From contig NZ_CP053837.1 of NCBI RefSeq assembly GCF_013201705.1, forward strand, positions 1,302,001 to 1,366,000: a DNA stretch of 64,000 nt, given 5' to 3'. Positions within the stretch are counted from its first letter, which is position 1. Every line of letters begins with the position of its first letter. The position numbers were made by a program, and so were the translations under genes. The stretch comes from Aliarcobacter faecis (GTDB lineage: Bacteria > Campylobacterota > Campylobacteria > Campylobacterales > Arcobacteraceae). Below, piece after piece: positions 47,374-58,284 of this stretch. Under the pieces are notes generated by a model. It had not been told where the DNA came from, searched no databases, and saw only the letters and a program-made list of their open reading frames with translations.

Positions 47374-49443
47374 ATGAGAAATATTAGTATAAAGAGTAAG
47401 TTATTGTTAATGTTATTCTTAACAACAGGAGGGTTTATTTTATTAAGTATTATATTTTTGATTAGTGAAAAAAATATAATGTTAAAGGAGAAAAAACTTA
47501 AGTTAAGTAATTTAATAGAGTTAGGATATAGTCTAGTTGAATCAGAATATAAAGCTTTTAAATCGGGTTCTATAGATGAGAATACTGCAAAGAAAAATGC
47601 TTTAAGTGCTATAAATAAACTAAGATATAATTCAGGAGGATATCAAGAGTATATTTTTATAATAGATAATACAAATCCCTATCCAAAGATGGTCCAACAT
47701 CCAATTAATCCAGCTTTAAATAATACAGTATTAGATTCTGAAAAATATAATTTAGCTACAAAATTTATCTATGGTAATAATGAAGATGAAATAATACTAA
47801 CTTCAAAAGAAAATCTTTTTAAAATAATGTTAGATATTACAAAAAAAGAAAATACAGGATTTGTAACTTATTTCTGGAATAAAGATAGTAAATCACAAAA
47901 ACTTGATGAAAAAATATCTCATATTAAAGAGTTTAAAGAGTGGGGATTTATACTTGGTACAGGAATATATATTGATGATATAAATGAGCAATTTTATACA
48001 AATGTAATAGAAGCAGCTATTATAATTTTAGTGATATTAGCTATTATAGCTTCTATAATACTACTAATCTCAAAAGATATAATAAATAGCCTAAATAGGT
48101 TTAAAGAGGGATTGTTAAACTTTTTCGGATATTTAAATAGAGAGCAAGATAATGTAAGAACTCTAGATGATAGTGGGAAAGATGAGTTTGCACAGATGTC
48201 AAAAGTAGTAAATGAGAATATAATAAAAACACAAAAAGCAATAGAAGAAGATAGAAGATTAATAGATGAGACAATAACAGTTTTAAGTGAATTTGAACAA
48301 GGTGATTTGTGTCAAAGACTAAATTTGAGTGTTAATAATCCAGCACTAATGGAATTAAAATCAGTTTTAAATAAGATGGCAGATAATTTAGAGAATAATA
48401 TAGATAATGTATTAAAAATATTAGAACAATATAGTAACTATAACTATTTAAATAAGATAGATCAAAAAGGTTTAAAAGAGCATCTATTAAAACTAGCAAG
48501 AGGAGTAAATCATTTAGGAGACTCAATAACATCAATGCTAGTAGAGAATAAATCAAATGGGATGACATTAGATAGTAGCTCAAAAATACTTTTAGAGAAT
48601 GTAGATAAATTAAATTTAAGTTCAAACGAAGCAGCATCAAGTTTAGAAGAGACAGCAGCAGCATTAGAAGAGATAACAAGTAATATAAGAAATAATACAG
48701 AGAGTATAGCAAAGATGGCATCATACTCAAAAAGTGTTACAACATCAGCAACAAATGGAGAGAGATTAGCGAATCAAACAAATGTATCAATGGATGAGAT
48801 AAATGCACAAGTAACAGCAATAAATGAAGCAATAGGAGTAATAGACCAAATAGCATTCCAAACAAATATATTAAGCTTAAATGCAGCAGTAGAAGCAGCA
48901 ACAGCAGGAGAGGCAGGAAAAGGGTTCGCAGTTGTTGCTCAAGAAGTAAGGAATCTGGCAAGTAGAAGTGCAGAAGCAGCAAGAGAGATAAAAAATATAG
49001 TAGAGAATGCTACACAAAAGGCAAACGAAGGGAAAGAGATAGCAAATAGTATGATAGAAGGGTATAAAGAGTTAAATTTAAATATCTCACAAACAATGGA
49101 TTTAATATCAGATATACAAAATGCATCAAAAGAGCAATTAATGGGGATAGAGCAGATAAATGATGCAGTAAATCAGCTAGACCAACAAACACAACAAAAC
49201 GCTATGATAGCTTCACAAACTCATGATATTGCAATAGTAACAGATAGTATTTCAAAATTAGTAGTAAGTAATGCAAATGCAAAAGAGTTTATAGGTAAGA
49301 ATGAAGTAAAAGCTAAAAATATAGTAAATAAAACTCAAGGAAAAGAAGATAAACCAATAATAAGTAGTAAAAAAGTATCAACTTCTCAATCTTCAAAACC
49401 AATAGTTATGAATAATAGTGATGATCAGTGGGAGAGCTTTTAA
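47374..49443 (+). CDS. Methyl-accepting chemotaxis protein with sCache sensor, copy 1
   Basis: A 689-residue receptor: TM1 about 8-30, a single-Cache domain with [29 protein letters not shown] and [22 protein letters not shown]2 about 210-232, HAMP segments ([12 protein letters not shown]), the signalling tip [20 protein letters not shown] and the end DDQWESF. sCache_2 domains usually bind small organic acids. The protein is identical to the 51569-53638 product because the gene lies in the tandem duplication. GGGAGAA is the ribosome site. Confidence 0.96.
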   Translation: MRNISIKSKLLLMLFLTTGGFILLSIIFLISEKNIMLKEKKLKLSNLIELGYSLVESEYKAFKSGSIDENTAKKNALSAINKLRYNSGGYQEYIFIIDNTNPYPKMVQHPINPALNNTVLDSEKYNLATKFIYGNNEDEIILTSKENLFKIMLDITKKENTGFVTYFWNKDSKSQKLDEKISHIKEFKEWGFILGTGIYIDDINEQFYTNVIEAAIIILVILAIIASIILLISKDIINSLNRFKEGLLNFFGYLNREQDNVRTLDDSGKDEFAQMSKVVNENIIKTQKAIEEDRRLIDETITVLSEFEQGDLCQRLNLSVNNPALMELKSVLNKMADNLENNIDNVLKILEQYSNYNYLNKIDQKGLKEHLLKLARGVNHLGDSITSMLVENKSNGMTLDSSSKILLENVDKLNLSSNEAASSLEETAAALEEITSNIRNNTESIAKMASYSKSVTTSATNGERLANQTNVSMDEINAQVTAINEAIGVIDQIAFQTNILSLNAAVEAATAGEAGKGFAVVAQEVRNLASRSAEAAREIKNIVENATQKANEGKEIANSMIEGYKELNLNISQTMDLISDIQNASKEQLMGIEQINDAVNQLDQQTQQNAMIASQTHDIAIVTDSISKLVVSNANAKEFIGKNEVKAKNIVNKTQGKEDKPIISSKKVSTSQSSKPIVMNNSDDQWESF
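48070..49242 (+). repeat. Arm of the 1.17-kb inverted repeat (partner 39863-41035)
   Basis: The plus-strand arm, in the HAMP and signalling part of the sCache receptor; its tandem copy is 52265-53437. At the gene ends the last 35 bases, including the stop hairpin, also match the minus-strand receptor (39661-39695). Confidence 0.85.
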
Positions 49444-49575
49444 GCTTCCCCTCTCTTTTTCTATTTAACTTATAAACTCTTCAAACCAATTTAATAAAAA
49501 ATAATTAAATATATATTGTAAAAATGGATATAAATTATAAAAATGGATATAAATTATAAAAATAATAAAATAGAA

Positions 49576-49613
49576 TTGGTTTTATAATAGAAAGATAAGA
49601 TAAGATAAGATAA
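49576..49613 (+). promoter_or_regulatory. GATAA promoter element, copy C
   Basis: The same 38-bp element with four GATAA units (49594-49613) and TATAAT at 49583-49588, 38 bases before the PAS gene ATG at 49652. Just upstream (about 49517-49556) is a two-copy AAAAATGGATATAAATTAT direct repeat. Confidence 0.8.
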
Positions 49614-49651
49614 TCACCTTATAAAAATTAAATATTAAGGATACAATAGAC

Positions 49652-50050
49652 ATGGAAATAGAAATAGAGTTATCAAAAGATACAATTATAGTAACACAAA
49701 CCAATGAAAAAGGAATAATAGAATTTGCCAATGAGGATTTTTGTAAGATTTCAGGTTATACATTAAATGAACTTGTTGGAAATCCACATAATATGATTAG
49801 GCATAAAGATATGCCAAAGTGGGCTTTTGAAGATTTATGGAAAACTATAAAATCTGGAAAAATGTGGAAAGGAATAGTAAAAAATAGAACTAAAAATGGT
49901 GGATATTATTGGGTAAAAGCGAATGTATATTCTTCAAAAAATAGTGATGGTTCTCTTAGGTATATATCTGCTAGGGTAAAACCAACAAGAGATGAGATTA
50001 ATAAAGCAATTTTAGCATATCAAAATATAGTGGGTAAAAATGCTTTTTAA
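49652..50050 (+). CDS. Aer/CetB-type PAS sensor protein, copy 1
   Basis: A 132-residue single PAS domain: [40 protein letters not shown], then [20 protein letters not shown]. This is the FAD-binding-type PAS of Aer and Campylobacter CetB, with the G-x-P-H-N-x-x-R-H signature. It probably senses redox or energy state. It overlaps the soluble receptor gene by 11 bases (50040-50050), so the pair would build a two-chain Aer. In C. jejuni the order is cetA then cetB; here the PAS gene comes first. Confidence 0.92.
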   Translation: MEIEIELSKDTIIVTQTNEKGIIEFANEDFCKISGYTLNELVGNPHNMIRHKDMPKWAFEDLWKTIKSGKMWKGIVKNRTKNGGYYWVKANVYSSKNSDGSLRYISARVKPTRDEINKAILAYQNIVGKNAF

Positions 50051-51413
50051 ATCAAATAATAGAAGACAGATTTTAAATATTTTAGAGAATATGGAAAAAT
50101 ACTTAAAAGACGAGATAAGTAGTTTAGAAATAGAAGAGTTTTCTTGTACAGGTTTTGAAAAAGAGCTTAAAACTAGAATAGATTCACTTTGCAAAATTTT
50201 AATGAAAAATAGTGATGAAGAGTTACAAATCTTTGGAGAGATAATGTTAGTTTCAGAAAAGTTAGCTAGTGGAATTGTAAGTGATAGAATAAGTTTCACA
50301 AATAGTTCAAATTTTAAATTAAACTATATAGCAAAAACTATAAATAATCTAGCTAGTGATTTGAAAAAAACTATTAGCTTAATAAAAGATACACTTTTAC
50401 TTTATGGACAATATAACTATTTAAATAAATTAGATGAATCTTTAGTAAGAAATGATTTTAGAGTTTTATTTCAAGAGATAAATACTTTAAGAGATACTAT
50501 TACAAATATGCTTATTGAAAATAAATCAAATGGATTAACATTAGAGAATAGTTCAAGAATACTTTTAGAAAATGTAGATAGATTGAATATAAGTTCAAAT
50601 GAGGCAGCAGCAAGTTTAGAAGAGACAGCAGCAGCATTGGAAGAGATAACAAGTAACATAAGAAATAATACACAAAGTATAGCAAAGATGTCTAACTTGT
50701 CAAATAATGTAACAAAATCCGTAAAAGAAGGAGAAGAGTTAGCAAATCAAACAACAACTGCAATGGATGAGATAAATACTCAGGTAAATTTAGTAAATGA
50801 GGCTATAAGTGTAATAGATAATATAGCATTCCAAACAAATATTTTATCTTTAAATGCAGCAGTAGAAGCAGCAACAGCAGGAGAAGCTGGAAAAGGGTTT
50901 GCAGTAGTTGCACAAGAAGTAAGAAACTTAGCTTCACGAAGTGCAGAAGCAGCAAAAGAGATAAAAAATATAGTAGAGAATGCAACACAAAAAGCAAATG
51001 AAGGAAAAATGATAGCTTCAAATATGATAGAAGGCTATAAAGAGTTAAATACAAATATTTCTCAAACAATTAATCTTATTCAAGATGTAGAGATGTCAAG
51101 TAAAGAACAACTAAATGGTATCGAGCAGATAAATGATGCAGTAAATCAGCTAGATCAACAAACTCAACAAAATGCAAGTATAGCAACACAAACAAATGAG
51201 ATAGCATTAAATGCAGATGAAATAGCAAAAGTAATAGTAAAAGATGCGAATGAGAAAGAGTTTATAGGAAAAGATGAAGTAAAAGCTAAAAATAATGAAC
51301 AATCAAAAAGAAAAATAGTTCAAACACAAACGCAGATTAAAATAAAAAAGCCTTTAACAAAAGATAAAACTATTAAAGATAGTTCTAATAATGATGAGTG
51401 GGAAAGCTTTTAA
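50040..51413 (+). CDS. Soluble chemoreceptor partner of the PAS protein; chimeric copy
   Basis: A 457-residue cytoplasmic receptor without membrane helices. The N-terminal half (to about residue 245) is identical to the 54235 gene. After the shared stretch 50769-50800 it switches to the 3' sequence of the 4HB receptor ([12 protein letters not shown], then [34 protein letters not shown] and ESF). It is therefore the novel junction product of the tandem duplication. The reading frame is intact, so a working receptor is expected. Its input should come from the overlapping PAS protein, in the manner of CetA/CetB. Confidence 0.93.
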   Translation: MLFKSNNRRQILNILENMEKYLKDEISSLEIEEFSCTGFEKELKTRIDSLCKILMKNSDEELQIFGEIMLVSEKLASGIVSDRISFTNSSNFKLNYIAKTINNLASDLKKTISLIKDTLLLYGQYNYLNKLDESLVRNDFRVLFQEINTLRDTITNMLIENKSNGLTLENSSRILLENVDRLNISSNEAAASLEETAAALEEITSNIRNNTQSIAKMSNLSNNVTKSVKEGEELANQTTTAMDEINTQVNLVNEAISVIDNIAFQTNILSLNAAVEAATAGEAGKGFAVVAQEVRNLASRSAEAAKEIKNIVENATQKANEGKMIASNMIEGYKELNTNISQTINLIQDVEMSSKEQLNGIEQINDAVNQLDQQTQQNASIATQTNEIALNADEIAKVIVKDANEKEFIGKDEVKAKNNEQSKRKIVQTQTQIKIKKPLTKDKTIKDSSNNDEWESF

Positions 51414-51502
51414 GCTCTCCTACTTTATCTTATAAATTTCCTCTATAAAAAATTCTCCTCTTTCAATTCTCACTGAATAATAAATATATAATTTAAAATA
51501 AC

Positions 51503-51540
51503 TTGGTTTTATAATAGAAAGATAAGATAAGATAAGATAA
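51503..51540 (+). promoter_or_regulatory. GATAA promoter element, copy D
   Basis: The duplicate of copy B: TATAAT at 51510-51515 and four GATAA units at 51521-51540, 28 bases before the ATG at 51569. Confidence 0.8.
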
Positions 51541-51568
51541 TTGCCTTTAATACACAAAAGGGAGAAAT

Positions 51569-53638
51569 ATGAGAAATATTAGTATAAAGAGTAAGTTATT
51601 GTTAATGTTATTCTTAACAACAGGAGGGTTTATTTTATTAAGTATTATATTTTTGATTAGTGAAAAAAATATAATGTTAAAGGAGAAAAAACTTAAGTTA
51701 AGTAATTTAATAGAGTTAGGATATAGTCTAGTTGAATCAGAATATAAAGCTTTTAAATCGGGTTCTATAGATGAGAATACTGCAAAGAAAAATGCTTTAA
51801 GTGCTATAAATAAACTAAGATATAATTCAGGAGGATATCAAGAGTATATTTTTATAATAGATAATACAAATCCCTATCCAAAGATGGTCCAACATCCAAT
51901 TAATCCAGCTTTAAATAATACAGTATTAGATTCTGAAAAATATAATTTAGCTACAAAATTTATCTATGGTAATAATGAAGATGAAATAATACTAACTTCA
52001 AAAGAAAATCTTTTTAAAATAATGTTAGATATTACAAAAAAAGAAAATACAGGATTTGTAACTTATTTCTGGAATAAAGATAGTAAATCACAAAAACTTG
52101 ATGAAAAAATATCTCATATTAAAGAGTTTAAAGAGTGGGGATTTATACTTGGTACAGGAATATATATTGATGATATAAATGAGCAATTTTATACAAATGT
52201 AATAGAAGCAGCTATTATAATTTTAGTGATATTAGCTATTATAGCTTCTATAATACTACTAATCTCAAAAGATATAATAAATAGCCTAAATAGGTTTAAA
52301 GAGGGATTGTTAAACTTTTTCGGATATTTAAATAGAGAGCAAGATAATGTAAGAACTCTAGATGATAGTGGGAAAGATGAGTTTGCACAGATGTCAAAAG
52401 TAGTAAATGAGAATATAATAAAAACACAAAAAGCAATAGAAGAAGATAGAAGATTAATAGATGAGACAATAACAGTTTTAAGTGAATTTGAACAAGGTGA
52501 TTTGTGTCAAAGACTAAATTTGAGTGTTAATAATCCAGCACTAATGGAATTAAAATCAGTTTTAAATAAGATGGCAGATAATTTAGAGAATAATATAGAT
52601 AATGTATTAAAAATATTAGAACAATATAGTAACTATAACTATTTAAATAAGATAGATCAAAAAGGTTTAAAAGAGCATCTATTAAAACTAGCAAGAGGAG
52701 TAAATCATTTAGGAGACTCAATAACATCAATGCTAGTAGAGAATAAATCAAATGGGATGACATTAGATAGTAGCTCAAAAATACTTTTAGAGAATGTAGA
52801 TAAATTAAATTTAAGTTCAAACGAAGCAGCATCAAGTTTAGAAGAGACAGCAGCAGCATTAGAAGAGATAACAAGTAATATAAGAAATAATACAGAGAGT
52901 ATAGCAAAGATGGCATCATACTCAAAAAGTGTTACAACATCAGCAACAAATGGAGAGAGATTAGCGAATCAAACAAATGTATCAATGGATGAGATAAATG
53001 CACAAGTAACAGCAATAAATGAAGCAATAGGAGTAATAGACCAAATAGCATTCCAAACAAATATATTAAGCTTAAATGCAGCAGTAGAAGCAGCAACAGC
53101 AGGAGAGGCAGGAAAAGGGTTCGCAGTTGTTGCTCAAGAAGTAAGGAATCTGGCAAGTAGAAGTGCAGAAGCAGCAAGAGAGATAAAAAATATAGTAGAG
53201 AATGCTACACAAAAGGCAAACGAAGGGAAAGAGATAGCAAATAGTATGATAGAAGGGTATAAAGAGTTAAATTTAAATATCTCACAAACAATGGATTTAA
53301 TATCAGATATACAAAATGCATCAAAAGAGCAATTAATGGGGATAGAGCAGATAAATGATGCAGTAAATCAGCTAGACCAACAAACACAACAAAACGCTAT
53401 GATAGCTTCACAAACTCATGATATTGCAATAGTAACAGATAGTATTTCAAAATTAGTAGTAAGTAATGCAAATGCAAAAGAGTTTATAGGTAAGAATGAA
53501 GTAAAAGCTAAAAATATAGTAAATAAAACTCAAGGAAAAGAAGATAAACCAATAATAAGTAGTAAAAAAGTATCAACTTCTCAATCTTCAAAACCAATAG
53601 TTATGAATAATAGTGATGATCAGTGGGAGAGCTTTTAA
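51569..53638 (+). CDS. Methyl-accepting chemotaxis protein with sCache sensor, copy 2
   Basis: Identical in protein sequence to the 47374-49443 receptor (689 residues; sCache, tandem HAMP-like segments, signalling domain, WESF end). It exists because of the tandem duplication and doubles the gene dose. The identity means reads from the two copies cannot be told apart except at the duplication junction. Confidence 0.96.
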   Translation: MRNISIKSKLLLMLFLTTGGFILLSIIFLISEKNIMLKEKKLKLSNLIELGYSLVESEYKAFKSGSIDENTAKKNALSAINKLRYNSGGYQEYIFIIDNTNPYPKMVQHPINPALNNTVLDSEKYNLATKFIYGNNEDEIILTSKENLFKIMLDITKKENTGFVTYFWNKDSKSQKLDEKISHIKEFKEWGFILGTGIYIDDINEQFYTNVIEAAIIILVILAIIASIILLISKDIINSLNRFKEGLLNFFGYLNREQDNVRTLDDSGKDEFAQMSKVVNENIIKTQKAIEEDRRLIDETITVLSEFEQGDLCQRLNLSVNNPALMELKSVLNKMADNLENNIDNVLKILEQYSNYNYLNKIDQKGLKEHLLKLARGVNHLGDSITSMLVENKSNGMTLDSSSKILLENVDKLNLSSNEAASSLEETAAALEEITSNIRNNTESIAKMASYSKSVTTSATNGERLANQTNVSMDEINAQVTAINEAIGVIDQIAFQTNILSLNAAVEAATAGEAGKGFAVVAQEVRNLASRSAEAAREIKNIVENATQKANEGKEIANSMIEGYKELNLNISQTMDLISDIQNASKEQLMGIEQINDAVNQLDQQTQQNAMIASQTHDIAIVTDSISKLVVSNANAKEFIGKNEVKAKNIVNKTQGKEDKPIISSKKVSTSQSSKPIVMNNSDDQWESF

Positions 53639-53770
53639 GCTTCCCCTCTCTTTTTCTATTTAACTTATAAACTCTTCAAACCAATTTAATAAAAAATAAT
53701 TAAATATATATTGTAAAAATGGATATAAATTATAAAAATGGATATAAATTATAAAAATAATAAAATAGAA

Positions 53771-53808
53771 TTGGTTTTATAATAGAAAGATAAGATAAGA
53801 TAAGATAA
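53771..53808 (+). promoter_or_regulatory. GATAA promoter element, copy E
   Basis: The duplicate of copy C, with four GATAA units at 53789-53808, 38 bases before the PAS gene at 53847. Confidence 0.8.
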
Positions 53809-53846
53809 TCACCTTATAAAAATTAAATATTAAGGATACAATAGAC

Positions 53847-54245
53847 ATGGAAATAGAAATAGAGTTATCAAAAGATACAATTATAGTAACACAAACCAAT
53901 GAAAAAGGAATAATAGAATTTGCCAATGAGGATTTTTGTAAGATTTCAGGTTATACATTAAATGAACTTGTTGGAAATCCACATAATATGATTAGGCATA
54001 AAGATATGCCAAAGTGGGCTTTTGAAGATTTATGGAAAACTATAAAATCTGGAAAAATGTGGAAAGGAATAGTAAAAAATAGAACTAAAAATGGTGGATA
54101 TTATTGGGTAAAAGCGAATGTATATTCTTCAAAAAATAGTGATGGTTCTCTTAGGTATATATCTGCTAGGGTAAAACCAACAAGAGATGAGATTAATAAA
54201 GCAATTTTAGCATATCAAAATATAGTGGGTAAAAATGCTTTTTAA
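53847..54245 (+). CDS. Aer/CetB-type PAS sensor protein, copy 2
   Basis: Identical to the 49652-50050 product (132 residues). It overlaps the next receptor gene by 11 bases at 54235-54245, as in copy 1. Confidence 0.92.
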   Translation: MEIEIELSKDTIIVTQTNEKGIIEFANEDFCKISGYTLNELVGNPHNMIRHKDMPKWAFEDLWKTIKSGKMWKGIVKNRTKNGGYYWVKANVYSSKNSDGSLRYISARVKPTRDEINKAILAYQNIVGKNAF

Positions 54246-55596
54246 ATCAAATAATAGAAGACAGATTTTAAATATTTTAGAGAATATGGAAAAATACTTA
54301 AAAGACGAGATAAGTAGTTTAGAAATAGAAGAGTTTTCTTGTACAGGTTTTGAAAAAGAGCTTAAAACTAGAATAGATTCACTTTGCAAAATTTTAATGA
54401 AAAATAGTGATGAAGAGTTACAAATCTTTGGAGAGATAATGTTAGTTTCAGAAAAGTTAGCTAGTGGAATTGTAAGTGATAGAATAAGTTTCACAAATAG
54501 TTCAAATTTTAAATTAAACTATATAGCAAAAACTATAAATAATCTAGCTAGTGATTTGAAAAAAACTATTAGCTTAATAAAAGATACACTTTTACTTTAT
54601 GGACAATATAACTATTTAAATAAATTAGATGAATCTTTAGTAAGAAATGATTTTAGAGTTTTATTTCAAGAGATAAATACTTTAAGAGATACTATTACAA
54701 ATATGCTTATTGAAAATAAATCAAATGGATTAACATTAGAGAATAGTTCAAGAATACTTTTAGAAAATGTAGATAGATTGAATATAAGTTCAAATGAGGC
54801 AGCAGCAAGTTTAGAAGAGACAGCAGCAGCATTGGAAGAGATAACAAGTAACATAAGAAATAATACACAAAGTATAGCAAAGATGTCTAACTTGTCAAAT
54901 AATGTAACAAAATCCGTAAAAGAAGGAGAAGAGTTAGCAAATCAAACAACAACTGCAATGGATGAGATAAATACTCAGGTAAATTTAGTAAATGAAGCAA
55001 TAGGGGTTATTGATAATATAGCATTCCAAACAAATATTTTATCATTAAATGCAGCCGTAGAAGCAGCAACAGCAGGAGAGGCAGGAAAAGGGTTTGCTGT
55101 AGTTGCACAAGAAGTAAGGAATTTGGCTTCACGAAGTGCAGAAGCAGCAAAAGAGATAAAAAATATAGTAGAGAATGCAACACAAAAAGCAAATGAAGGT
55201 AAAAATATAGCTTCAAATATGATAAAAGGGTATGGAGAGTTAAATTTAAATATATCACAAACAGTAACATTGATTTCAGATATAGAGATGGCAAGTAAAG
55301 AGCAATTAATGGGGATAGAGCAGATAAATGATGCAGTAAATCAGCTAGACCAACAAACTCAACAAAATGCTATGATAGCTTCACAGTCACATGATGTAGC
55401 AATTACAACAGATGCTATTTCAAAATTAATTGTAAAAAATGCTAATGCAAAAGAGTTTGAAGGTAAAAATAATGTAAAAGCTAAAAATAGTGAGCAATCA
55501 AAACAAAAAGTAGTTCAAACTCAAATAAAAAAGCCTATAACAAAAAATAAAACTATTAAATCTAATTCTAATAACGATCAGTGGGAGAGCTTTTAA
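54235..55596 (+). CDS. Soluble chemoreceptor partner of the PAS protein; parental form
   Basis: A 453-residue cytoplasmic receptor. The N-terminal half equals that of the chimeric gene; the C-terminal half is its own ([32 protein letters not shown]) and ends NDQWESF. The segment from about residue 170 to 400 is close to the NIT receptor at 55843, and the tail ([15 protein letters not shown]) resembles that of the minus-strand receptor. It should pair with the overlapping PAS protein for energy taxis. Confidence 0.94.
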   Translation: MLFKSNNRRQILNILENMEKYLKDEISSLEIEEFSCTGFEKELKTRIDSLCKILMKNSDEELQIFGEIMLVSEKLASGIVSDRISFTNSSNFKLNYIAKTINNLASDLKKTISLIKDTLLLYGQYNYLNKLDESLVRNDFRVLFQEINTLRDTITNMLIENKSNGLTLENSSRILLENVDRLNISSNEAAASLEETAAALEEITSNIRNNTQSIAKMSNLSNNVTKSVKEGEELANQTTTAMDEINTQVNLVNEAIGVIDNIAFQTNILSLNAAVEAATAGEAGKGFAVVAQEVRNLASRSAEAAKEIKNIVENATQKANEGKNIASNMIKGYGELNLNISQTVTLISDIEMASKEQLMGIEQINDAVNQLDQQTQQNAMIASQSHDVAITTDAISKLIVKNANAKEFEGKNNVKAKNSEQSKQKVVQTQIKKPITKNKTIKSNSNNDQWESF

Positions 55597-55606
55597 GCTC
55601 TCTTTT
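55585..55606 (+). terminator. Terminator containing the stop codon of the soluble receptor
   Basis: GAGAGCT (55585-55591) pairs with AGCTCTC (55596-55602) around a TTTA loop and is followed by TTTT. The stop TAA lies in the loop and right arm, so the WESF codons form the left arm. Confidence 0.75.
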
Positions 55607-55610
55607 ATAA

Positions 55611-55740
55611 TTAATCAAAATCCATAGTAGTTTGAGTTTGCCCATTACTTCCAAATTCACTCTCTATTTCTAAAGCAATTTTCTTAAAATCGACTCCATT
55701 TATCTCTTTTAAGCCTTTTAAAAATATTCCTTTATTAAAT
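55611..55740 (-). pseudogene. Possible 3' remnant of a lost minus-strand gene
   Basis: On the minus strand, a frame without plausible start reads KGLKEINGVDFKKIALEIES followed by EFGSNGQTQTTMDFD and a stop at 55611-55613. Composition and codon choice look like real protein, unlike the AT-rich spacers at the equivalent places near 47.3 and 49.5 kb. I do not recognise the family. It may be the tail of a gene deleted when the receptor cluster was rearranged. Confidence 0.35.
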
Positions 55741-55762
55741 AAAAATAATAATTTAAAATAAC

Positions 55763-55800
55763 TTGGTTTTATAATAGAAAGATAAGATAAGATAAGATAA
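55763..55800 (+). promoter_or_regulatory. GATAA promoter element, copy F
   Basis: TATAAT at 55770-55775 and four GATAA units at 55781-55800, 42 bases before the NIT receptor ATG. The 20 bases upstream of TTGG are also shared with copies B and D. Confidence 0.8.
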
Positions 55801-55842
55801 TGACTTTTGAGTATTAAATAATTTAAATAAAAAGGGAAATAT

Positions 55843-58170
55843 ATGTTTAAAAATATGTTAATAAAGAGAAAGTTATTCTCTTTATTTATTATGCCACTAT
55901 TTGTAGTTATCTGTTTACTTGGATTAGGTATTACTATGCTATTTTATGAGTATCAAAATGCAACTAAAGCTGCTTCTATTGATGAAATAAAAAGAGTTGG
56001 TAATTTAATCCATGAACTACAAATAGAAAGAGGTTTATCAGCTGGATATGTAGCTTCAAATGGAAAAAATAACAAAGAGGCTTTAAGTAATCAAAGAAAA
56101 AGAGTTGATATCTCTTTTGATGATTTATTACAATATCAAAAAAAATTAAATATAAATATTGCTAATAAAATACTTAATGATTTGAAGAGTAAAAGAGAAA
56201 GTATAGATTCTATCTCTTTAAATATAACCCAAAGTAGTTCTTATTTTACAGGTACAATTTATGATTTTTTTGAATATTATAGAAATATACTATTAAAATC
56301 TGAAGTAACTAGTATTAAAAATCAGTTATTGGCTCACTATTGGCTTATTTTTGGAAAAGAGAATTTAGGGCAGTTAAGAGCAAATTTAAATGCAACATTT
56401 ACCTTAAATGAGTTTAAAGATGATAGTTTTGCAAAGGTTGGTGCAAATAAAACTATTTTTGAAACAGCATTTAGAAACTTTGAAGCAGATGCTAATAAAG
56501 AGATTGTAAATTATTTTAAAAATAAATATCAAGGAGTAGATGTTTTAGCTGTAAAAAATATGATAGATATTGCATTTACAAAAAATAAAGAGGGAAATTT
56601 TAATATCTCTTCGCAAGAATGGTTTACAAAAATTACGACAGTTATTGATATTTTAAAAGATGTTGAAACTTTTAGTATTAATTTTATAGAAAAAGAGATG
56701 AATAATAAAATTTCAACTATGATTAACTATATTTTATTCTCTTGTATTATTGGATTAATTATTCTTATTTCTACAATATTTTTATATATAAAAATTACTT
56801 CTAATATAGTTGGTTCTACTAAAAATTTCAAAGAGGGATTGTTAAACTTTTTTGGATATTTAAATAGAGAACAAGCTAATGTAAAAACACTTGATGATAG
56901 TGCAAAAGATGAGTTTGGAGAGATGTCAAAAGTAGTAAATGAGAATATTTTAAAAACACAAAAAGGAATTGAAGAAGATAGAAAATTAATAGATGAAACA
57001 ATAGCAGTATTAGGAGAGTTTGAACAAGGGGATTTATGTCAAAGATTAAATACTCAAGTATCAAATCCAGCATTAATGCAACTAAAAAATGTATTAAATA
57101 ATATGGCTGAAAATCTTGAAACAAATATAGATAATGTATTAAAAGTTTTAGAACAATATAGTAACTATAATTATTTAAATAAGATAGATCAAAAAGGATT
57201 AAAAGAGCATTTACAAAGATTAGCAGAAGGTGTAAATAGCTTAGGAGATTCTATAACTTCTATGTTAAAAGAGAATAAATCAAATGGATTAACTTTAGAG
57301 AATAGTTCAAAACTTCTTTTAGAGAATGTAGATAAATTGAATATAAGTTCAAATGAGGCAGCAGCAAGTTTAGAAGAGACAGCAGCAGCATTAGAAGAGA
57401 TAACAAGTAATATAAGAAATAATACACAAAGTATAGCAAAGATGTCTAACTTGTCAAATAATGTAACAAAATCAGTAAAAGAGGGAGAAGAGTTAGCAAA
57501 TCAAACAACAACAGCAATGGAAGAGATAAATACTCAGGTAAATTTAGTAAATGAAGCAATAGGAGTTATTGATAATATAGCATTCCAAACAAATATTTTA
57601 TCATTAAATGCAGCAGTAGAAGCAGCAACAGCAGGAGAAGCAGGAAAAGGGTTTGCAGTTGTAGCACAAGAAGTAAGGAATTTGGCAAGTAGAAGTGCAG
57701 AAGCAGCAAAAGAGATAAAAAATATAGTAGAGAATGCGACTCAAAAGGCAAATGAAGGGAAAAATATAGCTTCAAATATGATAAAAGGGTATGGAGAGTT
57801 AAATTTAAATATATCACAAACAGTAACATTGATTTCAGATATAGAGATGGCAAGTAAAGAGCAATTGATGGGGATAGAGCAGATAAATGATGCAGTAAAT
57901 CAACTAGACCAACAAACTCAACAAAATGCTATGGTAGCAACTCAATCTCATGATATTGCATTAAGTACAGATAAAATAGCAAAATTAGTAGTAAGTAATG
58001 CAAATGCAAAAGAGTTTATAGGTAAGAATGAAGTAAAAGCAAAAAATATAGTAAATCAAACTCAAGGAAGAGAAGATAAAGCAATAATAAATAGTAAAAA
58101 AGTATCAACTTTACAATCTTCAAAACCAATAGTGATGAAAAATAATAATGATGAGTGGGAGAGCTTTTAA
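55843..58170 (+). CDS. Methyl-accepting chemotaxis protein with NIT (nitrate/nitrite-type) sensor
   Basis: A 775-residue receptor. TM1 is about 12-35, followed by a periplasmic NIT domain (about 40-290) with the signature [22 protein letters not shown]2 about 297-320, HAMP segments ([12 protein letters not shown]), the signalling tip [20 protein letters not shown] and the end NDEWESF. NIT domains are linked to nitrate and nitrite sensing, but the ligand here is not proved. It is a mosaic: its HAMP part matches the 4HB receptor, its middle the soluble receptor, and its tail ([16 protein letters not shown]) the sCache receptors. Confidence 0.95.
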   Translation: MFKNMLIKRKLFSLFIMPLFVVICLLGLGITMLFYEYQNATKAASIDEIKRVGNLIHELQIERGLSAGYVASNGKNNKEALSNQRKRVDISFDDLLQYQKKLNINIANKILNDLKSKRESIDSISLNITQSSSYFTGTIYDFFEYYRNILLKSEVTSIKNQLLAHYWLIFGKENLGQLRANLNATFTLNEFKDDSFAKVGANKTIFETAFRNFEADANKEIVNYFKNKYQGVDVLAVKNMIDIAFTKNKEGNFNISSQEWFTKITTVIDILKDVETFSINFIEKEMNNKISTMINYILFSCIIGLIILISTIFLYIKITSNIVGSTKNFKEGLLNFFGYLNREQANVKTLDDSAKDEFGEMSKVVNENILKTQKGIEEDRKLIDETIAVLGEFEQGDLCQRLNTQVSNPALMQLKNVLNNMAENLETNIDNVLKVLEQYSNYNYLNKIDQKGLKEHLQRLAEGVNSLGDSITSMLKENKSNGLTLENSSKLLLENVDKLNISSNEAAASLEETAAALEEITSNIRNNTQSIAKMSNLSNNVTKSVKEGEELANQTTTAMEEINTQVNLVNEAIGVIDNIAFQTNILSLNAAVEAATAGEAGKGFAVVAQEVRNLASRSAEAAKEIKNIVENATQKANEGKNIASNMIKGYGELNLNISQTVTLISDIEMASKEQLMGIEQINDAVNQLDQQTQQNAMVATQSHDIALSTDKIAKLVVSNANAKEFIGKNEVKAKNIVNQTQGREDKAIINSKKVSTLQSSKPIVMKNNNDEWESF

Positions 58171-58178
58171 GCTCTCCC
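58157..58178 (+). terminator. Hairpin containing the stop codon of the NIT receptor
   Basis: GGGAGAGCT (58157-58165) pairs perfectly with AGCTCTCCC (58170-58178) around a TTTA loop; the stop TAA is 58168-58170. No T run follows directly, so termination strength is uncertain. Confidence 0.55.
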
Positions 58179-58284
58179 CACTCTCCCCTCCTACTCTCTT
58201 ATAACTTTTTAAATGAATTATATTGAAAGATAATTTTAAGTATTTATTTAATAATATAACTCAAAATTAATATATAAAAAAAAC

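Larger units (their letters stand above)
46574..50768 (+). repeat. 4,195-bp tandem duplication, copy 1
   Basis: Runs from inside the 4HB receptor's signalling domain through the sCache receptor and the PAS gene into the soluble receptor. Every landmark recurs 4,195 bases downstream: start codons 47374/51569, 49652/53847 and 50040/54235. Compared stretches are identical, including non-coding parts. The exact boundary is uncertain by a 32-bp stretch shared by both parent genes (46574-46605, 50769-50800, 54964-54995). Confidence 0.92.
50769..54963 (+). repeat. 4,195-bp tandem duplication, copy 2
   Basis: The second unit starts at the chimeric junction and ends where the 54235 receptor continues into its own 3' sequence. 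It is head-to-tail with copy 1 and has the same gene content: receptor 3' end, GATAA element, sCache receptor, GATAA element, PAS gene, 5' half of the soluble receptor. Confidence 0.92.

Noticed and set aside
46574-54963. Composite transposon or prophage as cause of the duplication
   Set aside because: No transposase, integrase or terminal repeats at the ends; the junction lies in shared receptor coding sequence.
47326-55800. CRISPR-like reading of the GATAA repeats
   Set aside because: Five-base units in one short block per site, each in a promoter position; no spacers and no cas genes.
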